From assembly GCF_004027225.2 (NCBI RefSeq), contig NC_044284.2:14364501-14428500 (forward strand): a DNA stretch of 64,000 bases, given 5' to 3'. This DNA comes from Strigops habroptila. Its lineage: Eukaryota > Chordata > Aves > Psittaciformes > Psittacidae. A program made the position numbers and the translations under genes. Shown here piece by piece: positions 1-12,805 of the stretch (position 1 is the first letter of the stretch; every line of letters starts with the position of its first letter). Under the pieces are notes generated by a model. It did not search any database. It was not told where the DNA came from and saw only the letters and a program-made list of their open reading frames with translations.

Positions 1-1169
1 GGAAAAAGAAGTGAAATAACAAACTACGCTGCATCTCAGTTGTTAAACTGCTGCTGTCAGTCAATGTAATTCCCACCAGCTAACAATAAAATTGTTTTGA
101 CATGTAGTCTTGTACACACTTCAATAATAGTTACCTAACAGGGATTTTCACCCATCAAAATATTTCTTTTTTTCTGCTCACTTAGTATCATGAAAGTTTT
201 AATGTGTTACAAGTCCTGTTGTAAAGGGCACCCTGTCAATGACAGCAGTCACCAGAGCCACTCTATAAATTGCACTGTAAAGAACAGTCATGTACAATAC
301 AACTGTTATATTTAACAATAAACCTCATCTTATCTCCAGGGACAGAAGGCTTCAGTTTCTTACAAAAAATACCGTCAGACCAGATCTGCAGTGCTTGTAA
401 TTGGAAATTTAGGGTCTCCCAGTTGCCTTTGCCTAGTTAAGCTGCAGTCAGGCTCCAGCCAGAGCAATGGTGTTGAAGCTTTACTTTGGGTAATTACATA
501 GCTAATGGGTGCCCAGCTTGTGCTTAGCCCCAGAGACATTAACAGTATCCAGCAGAAGCAGGGTCTGATGCAGTGATTGCACCACAACTCCTCTGTTCCC
601 AGCTCCTGAAGGCAGCTGAGGCCACAGCAGCTTCCACAGTCACACCAGCTGTGTTCTCAAAGCAGCTGGACTATGCACAGGAGTCGGCTGATCCCGGCTC
701 TCCACCATGCTCCTGCTTTGAAAAGTCATGCAGGGATGTGGTTTTGCTTCCAAGTGGAATAGATCTGTAAATGATTTGAAGGTTCAGAGTTCAGGGGTGG
801 TTTGGAAAAACACCCGTCGGGCTGCAATGCCCACGGGGGAGCTGTCTGGTTAGCTGGGGTGTCTCTGGGTATTTCTGGCATTTCACCTCCTGACTGAAGT
901 CAGGAAAACTCAAAGACAGGAAAAAATGTGGAAAAATACATCCAGACACTTCCAAACTTGGAAACCAGTTTCCTAATGTTTAGTCAAAGGCAGGAGTCAG
1001 TTCTTCTGTTACCCACCCATCCCTCTTTGGACTAGAAAATAGTCAGAGCAGTTTCCTTTAAAATATCAGATAAGCAGCATAAATAGCTGCCCAAGAATCA
1101 AAGATATGACTAATTCCTATTCGTTAGACATGTGCAATATAAATAACTGCTTGTTTCACTACTCATTAA
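1..1169. other. Non-coding flank, possibly 3' UTR of minus-strand gene
   Basis: No exon with good splice signals was seen. If the terminal exon ending at 1170 is real, this stretch is its 3' untranslated region and downstream flank. A minus-strand ATTAAA (TTTAAT at 198-203 on the plus strand) is a possible but weak polyadenylation signal. Short open frames here look like chance. Confidence 0.3.
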
Positions 1170-1333
1170 TTACAGTAAGATGCCTCCAGCTCTGTCACAG
1201 GCGTCCAGGTCTGCTTCCCCACTGTCTCCTTCGAATAAATCCATGTCGTCATTCTGCAGACTTGTACCAATGAAGGGAAATGGGAAAGGCTGTGTGCCAC
1301 GAGCATCCTCCTCCGCCTCTGCAGCTCCGGTTC
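1170..1333 (-). CDS. Candidate terminal coding exon, acidic C-terminus of unrecognised protein
   Basis: Read on the minus strand, a 164-base segment starts after a good acceptor (pyrimidine-rich, ending AAATCCCCAG) and runs open for 53 codons to a TAA stop at 1170-1172. Two bases at the start complete a codon from the previous exon. The product is strongly acidic, with residues such as QNDDMDLFEGDSGEADLDA near the end and a PFPFPF run before it, which looks like a disordered C-terminal tail. Its entry phase matches the exit phase of the candidate exon at 1746-1793. I know no family with this tail and assign no function. Codon choice is ordinary for a vertebrate gene. The plus strand is also open here for about 68 codons, but has no matching splice signals. 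Confidence 0.5.
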
Positions 1334-1745
1334 CTGGGGATTTAAGAAGTGAAGATGGTCTCCAGGGGGTAAGATACAGCCACTAATTTTGTTACTGGCA
1401 TAACATCTTGTATCTGAGGTACAATTCCCAGATGGCTTTCTTAAGGCATCTCATTGCAAATACTTCTGGGGAGTTTTATAATTCACCTCAGCAGTATATG
1501 TAAACACTACTTAATGGATGCCTTTAATGCTGTCTTCCTGCTTCCAGGATTTTCACTGGGTCACTGCATCAGTGTTGGAGCTTTCCCTGGGGCTGTGCAC
1601 ACATTGCCACACAGCCAAGGGCAGGAGAAACGGTGCCATTTCAGCTCAACTTGATTACAGGTTTTTGACTGAAACATGTTCTTTCTTAATTTATTTTAAT
1701 TTTTTTTTTTTAAGAAAACACTGAGTCACAAAAACTTAAACTTAC

Positions 1746-1793
1746 CTTGTAAATGGATTGATTTTGAGGAGAAAGTTTCCCAAACAGGGTGGA
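1746..1793 (-). CDS. Candidate 48-nt coding exon, penultimate exon of minus-strand gene
   Basis: Both splice signals are strong: the donor reads AAG|GTAAGTTT on the minus strand, and the acceptor follows a long T/C tract ending TATACAAAG. All three frames are open, so the frame is set by the neighbours. The frame that fits the terminal exon gives HPVWETFSSKSIHLQ, then a split glycine codon into the 1170-1333 exon. Its entry phase also fits the candidate exon at 7267-7359. The product is unrecognised. The exon is short, so its reality rests mainly on the splice signals and phase agreement. Confidence 0.45.
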
Positions 1794-3430
1794 CTTTGTA
1801 TATATAGGGAAAAAAAAAGGAAAAAGATTTCTTCAGTGATTAGGACAATTGCATGTGGGAACCCTGTAGTCAGCAAAGTGCAGTGAGTTGTGAAATAGTA
1901 GTCACTGAGCCTGAGAGGGAATCAAGCAGGGCAAGGACTAGTTTCCCTGGTCTCAGTATATCCTACTAGTGCCAATCCACATTGTAGAGTTAAGTTAAAA
2001 CTCAGTAAGTCAAGGAGAAAACACCCATCAGCCAGCAGGTGCAGAAGCTGGTGAGACAGGGACCTGTCACACTTAGACCCTTGATTCAAGGTGGTCAGGG
2101 AAAGACTTGTGCACAGGAGGCAAACTCAAATACCCCAACTCTTTTTTTTTGTGTGATGCAGATTTCTTTGTACCTACTCCAATGTAATGGAGATGAACAG
2201 AATTTAAAATTAGGACATCTATTTATAATCTCATTTTTCCCTCCTACATTTCTTCTGTCTGTAAATGCTCCATGATTTTCCTCCACTAAATTTGTTTAAC
2301 TTCAAAACTAGGACTGGTGGGAACTGAGGATGCCCCAAAAGTAATTGTATTAACAGAAAGTGGTGATGTGAGGTCAAGGGGAAGTGCAGGACCTGAGTGC
2401 TCAAAATACGATCAGCTACGTCAGGAAAACAGATGTGCTATTAATCCTTTCTGCATATGGGAAATAGTCTCAAGATCAGGGTCTACTCTGAATAGCTTGA
2501 CAAAGGATTTTATTCCATTCTTCTACTTTCTGCCTTTCAGAAGGGATTCTAGCTTTTTCCCACACACTCCCCCACCCCTCCATCTCCCCACTTGGTTTTC
2601 TGGTCACTGTGAAAAACCTTCAGAAGTTCCCCTACAGAAATTCTTCCTCGTTTAAAAAAAAACCCAGACCAAAAAAACCCACCATATTCATTGTCTGCTC
2701 TTCAGGTGATGTCAAATGGTGACAGTTTTCCTTTAGCCTCAGGAGCACCCGGGGTAGGGACACCTCCTGGGCTCCTACCTGCAGTAGTCCATCTGCTGGA
2801 CTCGGTGAGTCCACAGGCTTACAGGGGAAGCTAAGACCAGTCTTCAGCAATAATTTAAAGTTACACTCTTCTAGGCTTGTGCTAGAGCTTAGCGTTACGC
2901 TAATGAACACTGTAGAAGATGTATACATGCATAAACTTGATTTACTAGGAAACCAAAAATAATGCACATTTACAGCTGATAATCAAACATGCAACTGATT
3001 TATCTGTTGACAGAGAAGCACTACGCAAGACTAGAGTTTCATAAGGATCCTGCAGGTCAGCCAGTCCTGCCTCCAGCAACCCAGATCAAGGCCCCCTTTT
3101 GCCTCTAACGTTATGCCCTGCCTAACTCACTGCGACCTTAGCGAGACGGTGCACGTTGCCCAGCAGCCATGCTTCTGTGTTGACTTGAAACAGCGGGACC
3201 GAGTGCTGTTGTGCTCGGCTTTGTTCCACAGAGGTAGGCTCTCTATTTAAACCATATGTTGAATTATAACCTTGTAAGTAGGAGGAAAACTAAAACATAT
3301 TTCACTGGGTTCTACAAAAGCACTGAATGGATGTCATTTTTGTCAAGGTTTTATGTGCACTATCCAAACACCAAACGGTTGTGCTGTACAATCAGATTTA
3401 AGGTGAGCTGTTGTATTACATGTCTAGAGG
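1794..3430. other. Presumed intron
   Basis: AT-rich sequence with a T tract near 2140. A minus-strand segment at about 2779-2830 ends in a fair donor (CTGCAG|GTAGGA) but has a weak acceptor and does not fit the flanking phases, so it is not called. Confidence 0.3.
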
Positions 3431-3436
3431 TGACTA

Positions 3437-3625
3437 CATCAGTAGTAGTGCGCACAGTTTGTAGCCCCTGTCTCGGGGTTCAAGGCTGATGCTCAGAGAT
3501 GAGTTTTTGGGTGCTGGAGAAGGTTTGCTAAGATTAGAGCTGGACATTTGATTTTCAGATGTATGATGGGCTATTTCGTAGTAGATTTTAAAGCTGCTCA
3601 GGATGAGCTCTTGGTACTCGGGTAG
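3437..3625 (-). CDS. Candidate exon with good acceptor but no clear donor
   Basis: On the minus strand an acceptor reading CTTTGTGTTTCAG is followed by about 60 open codons beginning LPEYQELILSSFKIYYEIAH, a helix-like stretch, then a serine/proline-rich part. The other two frames are closed within 13 codons. The frame ends at a TAG near 3437. No consensus GT donor fits a phase that would join the 1746-1793 exon, so this could be an alternative last exon, a skipped or decoy exon, or part of a real exon whose donor I cannot place. The product is unrecognised. Confidence 0.27.
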
Positions 3626-6600
3626 CTGAAACACAAAGTGCTCTTATGTTTTTCTGATGCATCCAAAGTTAATGTGAGTTTTGTAAGCTGGTCTTGCTGG
3701 TAAGGTTAGGGCTGACATTATCCAAAAATGACTGTTTGAAATTGTACCTGTCTTCTGTTAATTAGGTGGGGTTCGTGGCTGGAAACCTGAGCTAAGCAGC
3801 ATGTGAAGTGTGGTAGGTTAGTGCTGGGCCAGAGTGCAAAGGATGTCTGTGCTTGGCTTGCAGCTGCAATGCTGTACCTGGTCTTGATTACATTACTGAA
3901 GCTCTTTGGGACATAGCTTTCTCGTGGAAGATTGGAATAAGTAGTATTTTCCTACCACAGAGCAATAGGCTAGTAGCTCAAATGGATTGTATATGTGAAA
4001 ATGTATTAAACTGCTCAGCAAGCTCCACTAGCTAATTTTTTTTTGGACCTGAGTTTATCTAGTGACACTAACTAAATTCCACTGTAATACTTGCAGTGAA
4101 TCCATTCCCTGGTCCTTCTTTAACTTTTTAAGTCTGTGGAAAGGATCTTTCTTCTAATATATGTGCCAAGCTTGGCAGCACTTTCATCAGGAAAGGAACT
4201 GAATGGTCAGGATTGCTGCCAATTTGGGCTGAAATATATGTGGAAGAGATTGTGAGATTTTTTGCTGTCTTCAGAAATGCAGTTTAGCCTAAGTTTGTAC
4301 TTGAACCTGATTTTAATTTGCATCTTAGCTCCACATATGGCAATTTTGAATTTTCCTAATAAAAAAATGCAGGTAAAGCAATCCAGAAGAGGCCTAGTTT
4401 GCAGCAAAAAAAAAAATGCCCTTATGCTAGAGAAGTGAGGGAGCCTGACAGGCTAGCTCATGGTGTTCATTCTTGCTCCTTTACAGTGAAGGCAGATTAA
4501 GGATAAATTACTGTGAGCAAATGTCTTGTTTTCTCTGTGCCTCCACCTTTTTTGGGCATCCTGCCCTGTTCCCACCCCTTGCACTTGTCTGCATGTCTTA
4601 ATGGCAGTATTCATGCAGCTGGTAATTTATGTGTCTGAGAGAGAAGATTTACACAGAGCCTTGCCTTCAGTTATTCAGAAAATTTGAGATATAGTATGTA
4701 TGTGATTTGCTAGGTCCCAAACTCCAACTTAAAAATCACAGATTTCTTAAGGGCTAAGCTCAAGTGAGAGAAATTTTAAGAGGAATCATTTCAATTAGAA
4801 GTTCGTTCTTAGGCTGTCTCTTTACACCTAGTTACAAAAGTTTGTCTTAAAAATAAATACAATGCCTATTGTAACATAAGCACACAGTCATTTGGCTTTG
4901 ACCGAGGCAGTTTGATGTTCTGCTCTGAAGGCAGACAAAGCTGATCCAGTTACTGAAACCTACTTGATTCAGTTGGTGTCTCGTGTCATAAACATGAATT
5001 GTTAATTTCACATTACTCATAACAGGCGCACTGTGAATGTTTGCAGAGTTTATAGGATATCAGTTACAAATGTGATTATACCAGCCATTCCTCAGGACTG
5101 ACACCAGTTTCAAATTAGAAGCTGACAGGCCTCACGTGCTCCTGAGTTCACTGATAGGTCACCTTCTTGTCATTTTGGCGTCCCCCCCATCAAAATGACA
5201 TCTGTGTTCATAAAGAGACAGCGAGAGACTCGAAGTTGTTAGAATTGTTGAAGAATAAGAATAAGGTGTCATCTACTCCAATAATGTAGTGCTCAACTTT
5301 GGCCTTTCAGATGGCTTGATGCTTGCAACACCTGACAATGTTTCCAGATACAAGAATAGCTGGATTTGGAGGGTCAGCAGTTGTTCCCTCTTCTACCAAT
5401 GGATGTTAGGCATTCAGCTCAGCCCTAGCCACAGGGTATAGACAATCCTAGAGACTTGAGCAAAGAACTTGTAAAATGCCTTTACTTTTCTGCATATAGG
5501 AACAGGACATTAGGATAAATGAACATTCTTTTCAGAGGCCCTTGTTACACATCCATACTTTTGAGCAAACAATGTATGAAAGACAAAAGGTAAATATCGT
5601 TCAACAAACAACTGAATAAAAAGGTTTAAAACTTTTTCAATTTGTTGGACATTTCCATTAATTTGCTTACATGCCATTTATGTAGATGCAAACCATGATT
5701 TTATTTGGAAATGTCCTGACTCTTGAAAACCTGTTTCTTCTTAATAGAAGACTCTTCATATTCATTCAATCTAATGGAGCTGAGCTAGGTCAGTCCAATT
5801 CCTACATCCTGACACTCCAAAATTAGGAATATATGCATTCATCTTCAAATACAGACTTTGAAATTAGCTTTTATTTCTGTTATTAAACAAATGTAAATGT
5901 CAGATCCAAGCAATGTCAGACTTTGCAGGTTAAAGATTTGGGCTCCCTAGATTTCAAAAGAGTTAAACAAAGAGTTATCTAATATAGGTGTGCCACCTAT
6001 GGAGCAGTTGTACAGCTGTCTTCTTAAGGCTTGGATTTTACAAGATATTAAGTAAATGTATGTATAGAATCCCATTGAAGTTGCCTGGCCCATTACTGCT
6101 CTGTGTAGAGAGGAAGGTCTCTGAGTCATGGGATATTACAATCTCATGTGCACGAGGTCAGTGGGAAAAGAGCGCAGACATGTTCGTGAGAGGTTAGGCA
6201 AGGGTAAACAAGATGCGGAACTACACTTTGCCAAATGATGGGCTCGGAGCAGGCAAGGAAAATCTTTTTGTTTTCCCCTCACTAAATTAGACCTTTATTT
6301 TTGTCCTAGGCACTGTGGCTAGCAGAGTTGTAAGGACATTCAGTTATCATAGTTGCCATCATTCTCTGAAATCTGTCCTTGATTTTATTTTCTGTTCCAG
6401 GAAATATTATAGTATTGTTATTTTATCTATATTAAATAAACCTAAGGCCAGATTCCTCATGGTGTAAACAAGTATGACTTCAGGAAAGCAATGCTGATTC
6501 ATGCCATCCAAGTGTCTGATTCTTAATATAAAAGGGAACATGTTACAAGAGAGTAAACAGAAGAAAACATTTGTTTTAGGAACTCATGTCATGAACATAG

Positions 6601-7266
6601 AATCCCCCCACAGACTTCAGAAAGAGAAAAAAAAATAGCTAAGGTAGATTTACAGAAGCCACCACTTTTTTCTTTTTCTTTTTTTTTTTTTTTTTTTTAA
6701 TGATTTGGATATTGATCATTTTTAATCTTCTTCTCAGAACAACCAAGAGATCTATTATAGCTTGAGCCAGCCATGAAAAGCAGGTCTGTTCTTTAACCTG
6801 CCCCAATTCACTTGGACATATTTTATATCTCCAGGGATTCAGCCACGAAGTCCATTAGAGCATCAGATGCAGTGAGGTCAAATCAATTGTCCATACTGCA
6901 GAGAAGGTAACCATCATTTACTGTAATTCTCCCCCGTCATGGTAGAGGAGAGGAAAGGTTAAAAGCTGTATTACCATGAGGCTGTCTCATTTATCTTTCA
7001 GTATATTGGTAATACCTAAACATTGCTTAAAGAACTGAATGTACAATCTTAAATCTGTGTTAAGCTGGATTTAATGGTTAGATTGCCAAATCAACACATT
7101 TGCTAATGATTTTTTTTCTTCAAGGAGGAGCAGAAAAAAGTATCATCATTTTTAAAACATAAAGCAAAAGATTTTATATTGTCATGTCCAAAGCTATACT
7201 GAACGTTCATCTTGGGATGACCGGAATGACTGATATTTATCCTTCCCTGTACATAGATATATTTAC
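3626..7266. other. Presumed intron or intergenic, nothing identified
   Basis: AT-rich unique-looking sequence. It includes a T-rich run at about 6668-6698. I saw no exon pair of good splice signals and no recognisable repeat. Confidence 0.3.
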
Positions 7267-7359
7267 CTATGAAGTAATTTGCTGTCACCTCTTTAAGCCA
7301 GAGATGCTGCGACAGTCCAAAAACAAAAGAGGAAATAAATTCAGGATGTACGTTTTGCA
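7267..7359 (-). CDS. Candidate 93-nt coding exon
   Basis: The minus strand shows an acceptor (GACTTGATTTACAG) and a donor (CATAG|GTAAATA). Between them one frame is open for 30 codons, beginning QNVHPEFISSFVFGLSQHLW and continuing with a helical, hydrophobic stretch. Entry and exit are both after the first base of a codon, which suits the 1746-1793 exon downstream. The other two frames contain stops. I do not recognise the protein. The acceptor is only moderately pyrimidine-rich, so this may be a decoy. Confidence 0.33.
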
Positions 7360-7507
7360 CTGTAAATCAAGTCCTTATGTGTTTGCACTCTAGGATGGGC
7401 AATAATAATTGACTGAAGCAATCACTGCTGTGGGAAAACAAACGTCCTGGCAGTGTCGCATCTGAAGGTCAAGCCTGATGACATAGTAAGCACCTGAACT
7501 CTCACTG

Positions 7508-7610
7508 ACTCCTGGGGAGGCGGCGGGCACTGAGCACCTCCCGGAGCTCGCCTGGCGGGGACAGATTTACGCAGCCGCTGGGGCTGGGGGTGAGGATGCT
7601 TTTTCGCTCC
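7508..7610. other. Small GC-rich, CpG-dense patch
   Basis: About 100 bases stand out from AT-rich surroundings, with roughly eight CpG dinucleotides around GGCGGCGGG, CTCGCC and TACGCAGCCGC. On the minus strand a CCCCCAG acceptor and a TCA|GTGAGAG donor frame an open stretch, but its phases do not fit the 7267-7359 candidate. It could be a small promoter, an exon, or a remnant. Confidence 0.35.
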
Positions 7611-10600
7611 CACCTCCCTCCATTGGGTCTGCAAAGTCATTTATTTCCATTACAGTGCTGTGGCATCTCTCTGACTCCTGCGCTCCATGTGTTAACTGCA
7701 TGAAACCAGAGAGAATATGCGGTTCTATGCCAGGGACTGCATATTCCTCCTCCTCTGAACATTTGCACTGTGGCCCTGATTAATGTCTCATAAGATGATG
7801 TGCATGCAGGGGAACCGTGCCCACCCCTGCCATCGGTGTGAGAGCTGTGGCACTGTAGCCCATTCCTTCTAGGACCCACTGGTGAAGTGGGAAGCAATAA
7901 TGAAGCACAAATGTATTCAACTGATTATTTGTCTTTTCTAGGTTAATCTTTTCTTTTTCCTTGGGTTTCTTTAATCCTGAGCTGTTCTCATTAAGAAAGT
8001 AATTGTATGAAGGGGATATCGACATTTTTCCATATCCTAGAAATCTTTTCACATCTGTAGAAATGAGTAAATTTATTTTTTTTGTGTGTGTGTTTCAGAA
8101 GCTGAACTGCCAAGCAAACACACCCATGTATTTAAAATAAAGCCAAAGTAGTAAGAAATAGAAGATAGTTAGACACTGCTATTCTAGTATAAGTAAGCGT
8201 ATCAAATATATTTCTGTGGCTGCCGTACATTCGTGATATTCTTCTTGGGAGACAATGGGATGAATTTAGTGGAAGTGTAAGAGTTGGTGTGGATTACAGA
8301 TTAATAAGTTTTTTTATTATGAAGCCTATTTTTAAGGCTTTAGTTAAGGTTTAATGCTCAGCACAGTAAATTCTAATTTCAGATAATGTGGGTATTCAGT
8401 AACCATAAAAAGAAACTAGTAAAAGTTTTGTGTGTGCTGAAGGAGAGAGAAATGTACTTTAGGTTAGGTGTTACATGCCATTCACTTAACCTCTTTTCCT
8501 CTTCTGTCTTTTTATGATTTACCTTAACAGAGACTCTGTGTGGCTCCTTTTCCTGTTTGTTACCCACCATCTCTGAATTCATCCCTATGAATATGTATTC
8601 ACGGGTCCTTTGCTAATCCTCACAACAGTGCAGTTTAGCGTTGTCTCGCTGAATAAAAGTAAGTACTATAAATATATACTAGACAATTCTTTACAAAAGC
8701 ACTAAAATATCTAAAGCTTTTTCATTTTAATATAGAAATTCTGAAGTAAATAAGGAGAATGTAAATCTAAGAAATAAACTCATCCAAGTCTGGAAAGAAA
8801 TGAAAGTTTAAAAAGATGCTTTCCTTCATAATAGCACAAAATTAGGACTGCGTGCTGCTTGCATGGTCTGTTGCTTTCCTTGTTCTGGAGTACCTCTCAG
8901 ATAGCTCACAGCTTAGTAGTACTCTCTCTGCTAGTACATGTTCTGCAATGCTAAGTGAGAGCATGGTCCGCTGGGTTATTTAACTGAAACCGGAGTCTCA
9001 GAAAAGATCAGACAAGCTTTGCTGTTCCTCAGCTTCAATGGATATCACAGCCCTGACTGAAAGAGCACTGAACTAAATAGAAAGGCTTTGGATCTGGAAA
9101 ACTGCTTACTGAAATCAATGAGGGAAAGAGCTTTAACTCCAACAGTTAACACTTCATTCTGGCCCTTTTCTCAATAGATACAAACATTGGCTCTGTAATG
9201 CCTAGTCATTTTTTAAGATCTGCTGTGTTAGCATTAAAAGTCAGACCAGACTTCTGAAAAATAAGTGTTTGATTTTACAATAATTCTACCCTCTGTAGCA
9301 AACAAATGTATTTTTAAGGAAATCTGTTTAACCAGGAAAATCACTAAGGAATTCCTCAAGAGTTATATATAGCTCTTAGTTGACAGACTTCCTTAAAGAA
9401 CTCCTTTTTCTACGTCTACAGTAATTAAAATAAAAGTTGTCCTTTGAGTATTTGACATTGGCAAGATGTATTTAGTTTAATATTCTCCAAATGCTAAAGA
9501 GGTTGCTACAGTTATGTGGAAGTAGTTAGGTCTCATGAAAATGAGAGAGATTCAGATTCTCTGAATTTGCCATAAGGTAATATATTCAGGTGGATTTTTC
9601 TGATTTTCCTGGTCATTCTGAGGGAGTGTAGTAATTGCCTGCTTGTCGCATCAGTAGTTGGTGGCATTACAGAGAACATCAGTGTAGGGCTTTGGGGATA
9701 AAATTCTCTGCTAAGTAACCAAAAAAAGGCAGTCCTGATTACAAAAAGTGGTGACATTAAACAGAACTCTGAAAACATGCATCAAACAAGCAGAAGAGAA
9801 GTGCATTTGCGGGCAAGTCTTAACCTGGGTGCAGCTTGGGTTGTGTTATAACACAACTGTTTCACATTAAAGATGAAACACAAAAGTGCTAGCAGGAAGT
9901 TACCAACAAAATCTTTTCTTTTGAAAAGTATTTGCTTTGTTAAAATTTAAATACTTATTAATGAAAGACATCTTGCACCTATTTAAAAGTGTTTCCTACA
10001 GTGCTACAGGCCACCAGAGAAGACTCTATTGCCCCTTCTTCTTGCCTTCTTTTTTTTTTTTAAACAGCACTAAATAGGGTCAAAATTAGTAACTGCAGAT
10101 TGCCTGGAGTTTCTTGGCATTTACAGATAATTTAAAACTAATGTGAAAACTTTTGGAGATTCTTTTTACATAAGTATGCACCTTCCCAGAATGCATTTTT
10201 ACTGATTAATTTTTGCCTTGTGCTGAAGTCCCCCTTTTCTTGCCCCAGTCTACAATATGGCATCCTTCAATACTGGGAAGTCTTATTTGTAACAGATTAT
10301 CCAGCAGTATTTCCTATTTTAATCTCTTGGCTTGGTGCTCTCTGCTGTCCAAACTGAGTGAATTACACAAGAAAGTTGAGGCCCTCAAGCTTTCATGAAG
10401 CTATTTAAGCCTTTTGAGTATGAAATAATAGATGAAAAATATGAAAAATTCAAAATGGATAAAAAGTTTTAATTTCTGCTAAATTCTTGATGTGCAAAAC
10501 ATGAAAAAGGCACTGGTATTTGTGACCAGATGAAAACAAGCTAGCTTAAAAAGACACTCAGATAAACCAAACCTAAGTGATTTATTAAATCTTTTGGTAT

Positions 10601-12762
10601 TTGCTTTAGGATTAGATTTTGTGCTGAAATTTGTTATAAAAGTTCTGTAGAGGCTTAGGTTGCACAGCAATCGATGAGGGAAGGTTCTTGCTTTATGCAG
10701 ATCCACCTGCCTTGCTTTATGAGTTTGTTATTAACTACCTATAATTCTATGATTAAAAGATCAATGTATACTTGTCCAAACCAGTAAAAAGGTGAGAAAA
10801 TGTGTAAACATTATCCTGAAAGATCATCTTTTTTTTTCTACAAGTTCAGCTTAAACCAACTTGTCAGATCAATTCAAGCACAGAATTTAGCAAGATTTTG
10901 AAAAATTAAATAGTAGAAGAAATATTTACATCCATCAGAAAAAAGCCCTCAACTATTTTGTCCTCAGTGTCCTCGCTTCCAGCTCAGAGTTCAGTGTTTC
11001 TATAATCTGCTGCTGAATGGAAAACTTGAATGAGAAATTTGCTTTAAACAGAAGTGAATTTAACTAATTTATTTTCATTACTGAAGCTGAAGAAAATGCA
11101 AACTATGTGACAAGAAAAAGTTATATTATCATCAGAACAGGAAACATATATGTAAAAAAAATGTAAAACATAGGCAAACCCAAGGAAATTAGATGGTTTT
11201 AAATACGCATTTTTCAACCATGCAAGATATCCCTTTCAGCACAGCATGGGATCTAGCATTAATCTTATTTGTCTGTGAGCTAAAAAACTGTATATATTTC
11301 CTTGTAGTCAAGACTGCTACATTACCTCATTTTTACCCCCAGAAGCCAAACTGCTAGATTTTTGGAGACTGCTAGTAATAAATTTTTTCTATGACAATTA
11401 GTTCATTAATCACTAATCTTGACCATCTTTCCAATGAACTCATGAAAAACTTCTTTAATATTGAAAAGCACCTCATAAATCATTCACAATAAATCTGAAG
11501 GAATATTGAGCATTTGTAAATATGACCTCCCTTTTCAGGGTTTGTCCCTCTCTCTTAGCTTTTCTTCCTGAATCTTTGCTGCAATTATCTTTAAATCTCT
11601 ACAAATGAAACCAAAGAAATGGGAACTCAGGGTAGCAGTAATATTAGTCATCTTACTAATGGATATTCTATAGCTTGTCCTTTTTTCCACTTCCTCTTAC
11701 CTGGTCCTTTCATAACTCAACTCAGACAGTCAGACAGACTCTTATATACCCTTTGGTTGGAGCCAATGGGTCTTACAAATGTAATTTATACAGTAGTTGA
11801 TGATTTAAATGGCAAAATCCCAAAATCTTGTGCTTTTTAAAAATGTAAATCTGTCTGGATCTCATTAATGAAGGTTCTCGACTACAGGAGAAACTTGCCT
11901 CTCTTTTTTTTTTTTGGGAAACCATTCATTCATCCATGAGTTTAAGTAGTACTTCTTTTAAGAAAACTCTTTGGAGTCAGTTTTATCTGGTTTTTGTCCA
12001 GTGGAGTCAGCTGAATCCTTGCCAGTGGTGACATGTAGGATGCTGTCAGTGGGGAGACTTCATGATGACTAAAATGTCAAGACAAAAGTACAATGTGCAA
12101 CACAGGAATTCCAAGGAATAGTGGCTTTATCTTAACCCTGAGACTGAGAAACTTCTAAGCATCTTTCTTTAAAAAAGAAAAAGGTTAAAACAGGGCAGCT
12201 GCATATTGGGACCTAACCTCTGCCTATGAATAAATCTTGGCTATTTTTCTGCTACTTTGCTCTTTCACTGTGACTGCATGGAAATCAAAACATGGTGACT
12301 TTGCTTTAGCCATAATATCTAAGAAATCCCATGAGAATGAAGGGTGAGACCAGCTTGTGTCCATTCTGGAACAGGTGAGGCTATCTGATGGTAAACAGTT
12401 TGTGCGTTAATTTCTGGATAAAGCTATCCAGATACATGTTGTCAGTTTGCTTATTAATGGGATCACAACTTGAGAAGATGCAAAGCTTCACTGTTCTCCT
12501 CCCTCCATGGATTTTGACAGTCATTACTTTTTGAAGGTCCTAAATGAGAATTGACTCATATTGTTGGCTAAATCTCGTTTGTGCCATAAGAGGGTGACAG
12601 TGCCTGTGTGAAAGATGCTATAGGAGAGATAGGCTCATTTTATTTATTATAATTCTGTGAAATCCACCAGTGTACACTCCTTTTCTTTTGAATTTGGGAT
12701 AAGGATATCTGAGAAGTCTGGCGTAAAGCAACATCAGTGGTGTTTGTTTCTTTTTGCCTCAC
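7611..12762. other. Presumed intron, nothing identified
   Basis: AT-rich DNA with short T and TG runs (for example near 8075-8095). A strong minus-strand donor near 8530 (TTAAG|GTAAATC) lacks a believable acceptor. No repeat family was recognised. Confidence 0.3.
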
Positions 12763-12805
12763 CTTGCTCTGTTTTGCAGAGATTATGCAGGTGCTTGAGG
12801 AGGTG
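12763..12805 (-). CDS. Weak candidate 43-nt coding exon
   Basis: A minus-strand donor GCAAG|GTGAGGC closes a short frame reading HLLKHLHNLCKTEQ. The exon would enter in phase 0 and exit after one base, which would join the 7267-7359 candidate in frame. The acceptor (AATATCAATAG) has a poor pyrimidine tract and other frames are open too. It is listed because it would bridge the phase change between the upstream phase-0 candidates and the downstream phase-1 candidates. Confidence 0.18.

Noticed and set aside
2317..2655. 112-codon plus-strand frame
   Set aside because: Composition drifts into low-complexity Pro/Phe runs; no splice signals or recognisable domain.
2779..2830. Minus-strand exon with donor CTGCAG|GTAGGA
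   Set aside because: Acceptor weak, and no frame joins the exons on either side.
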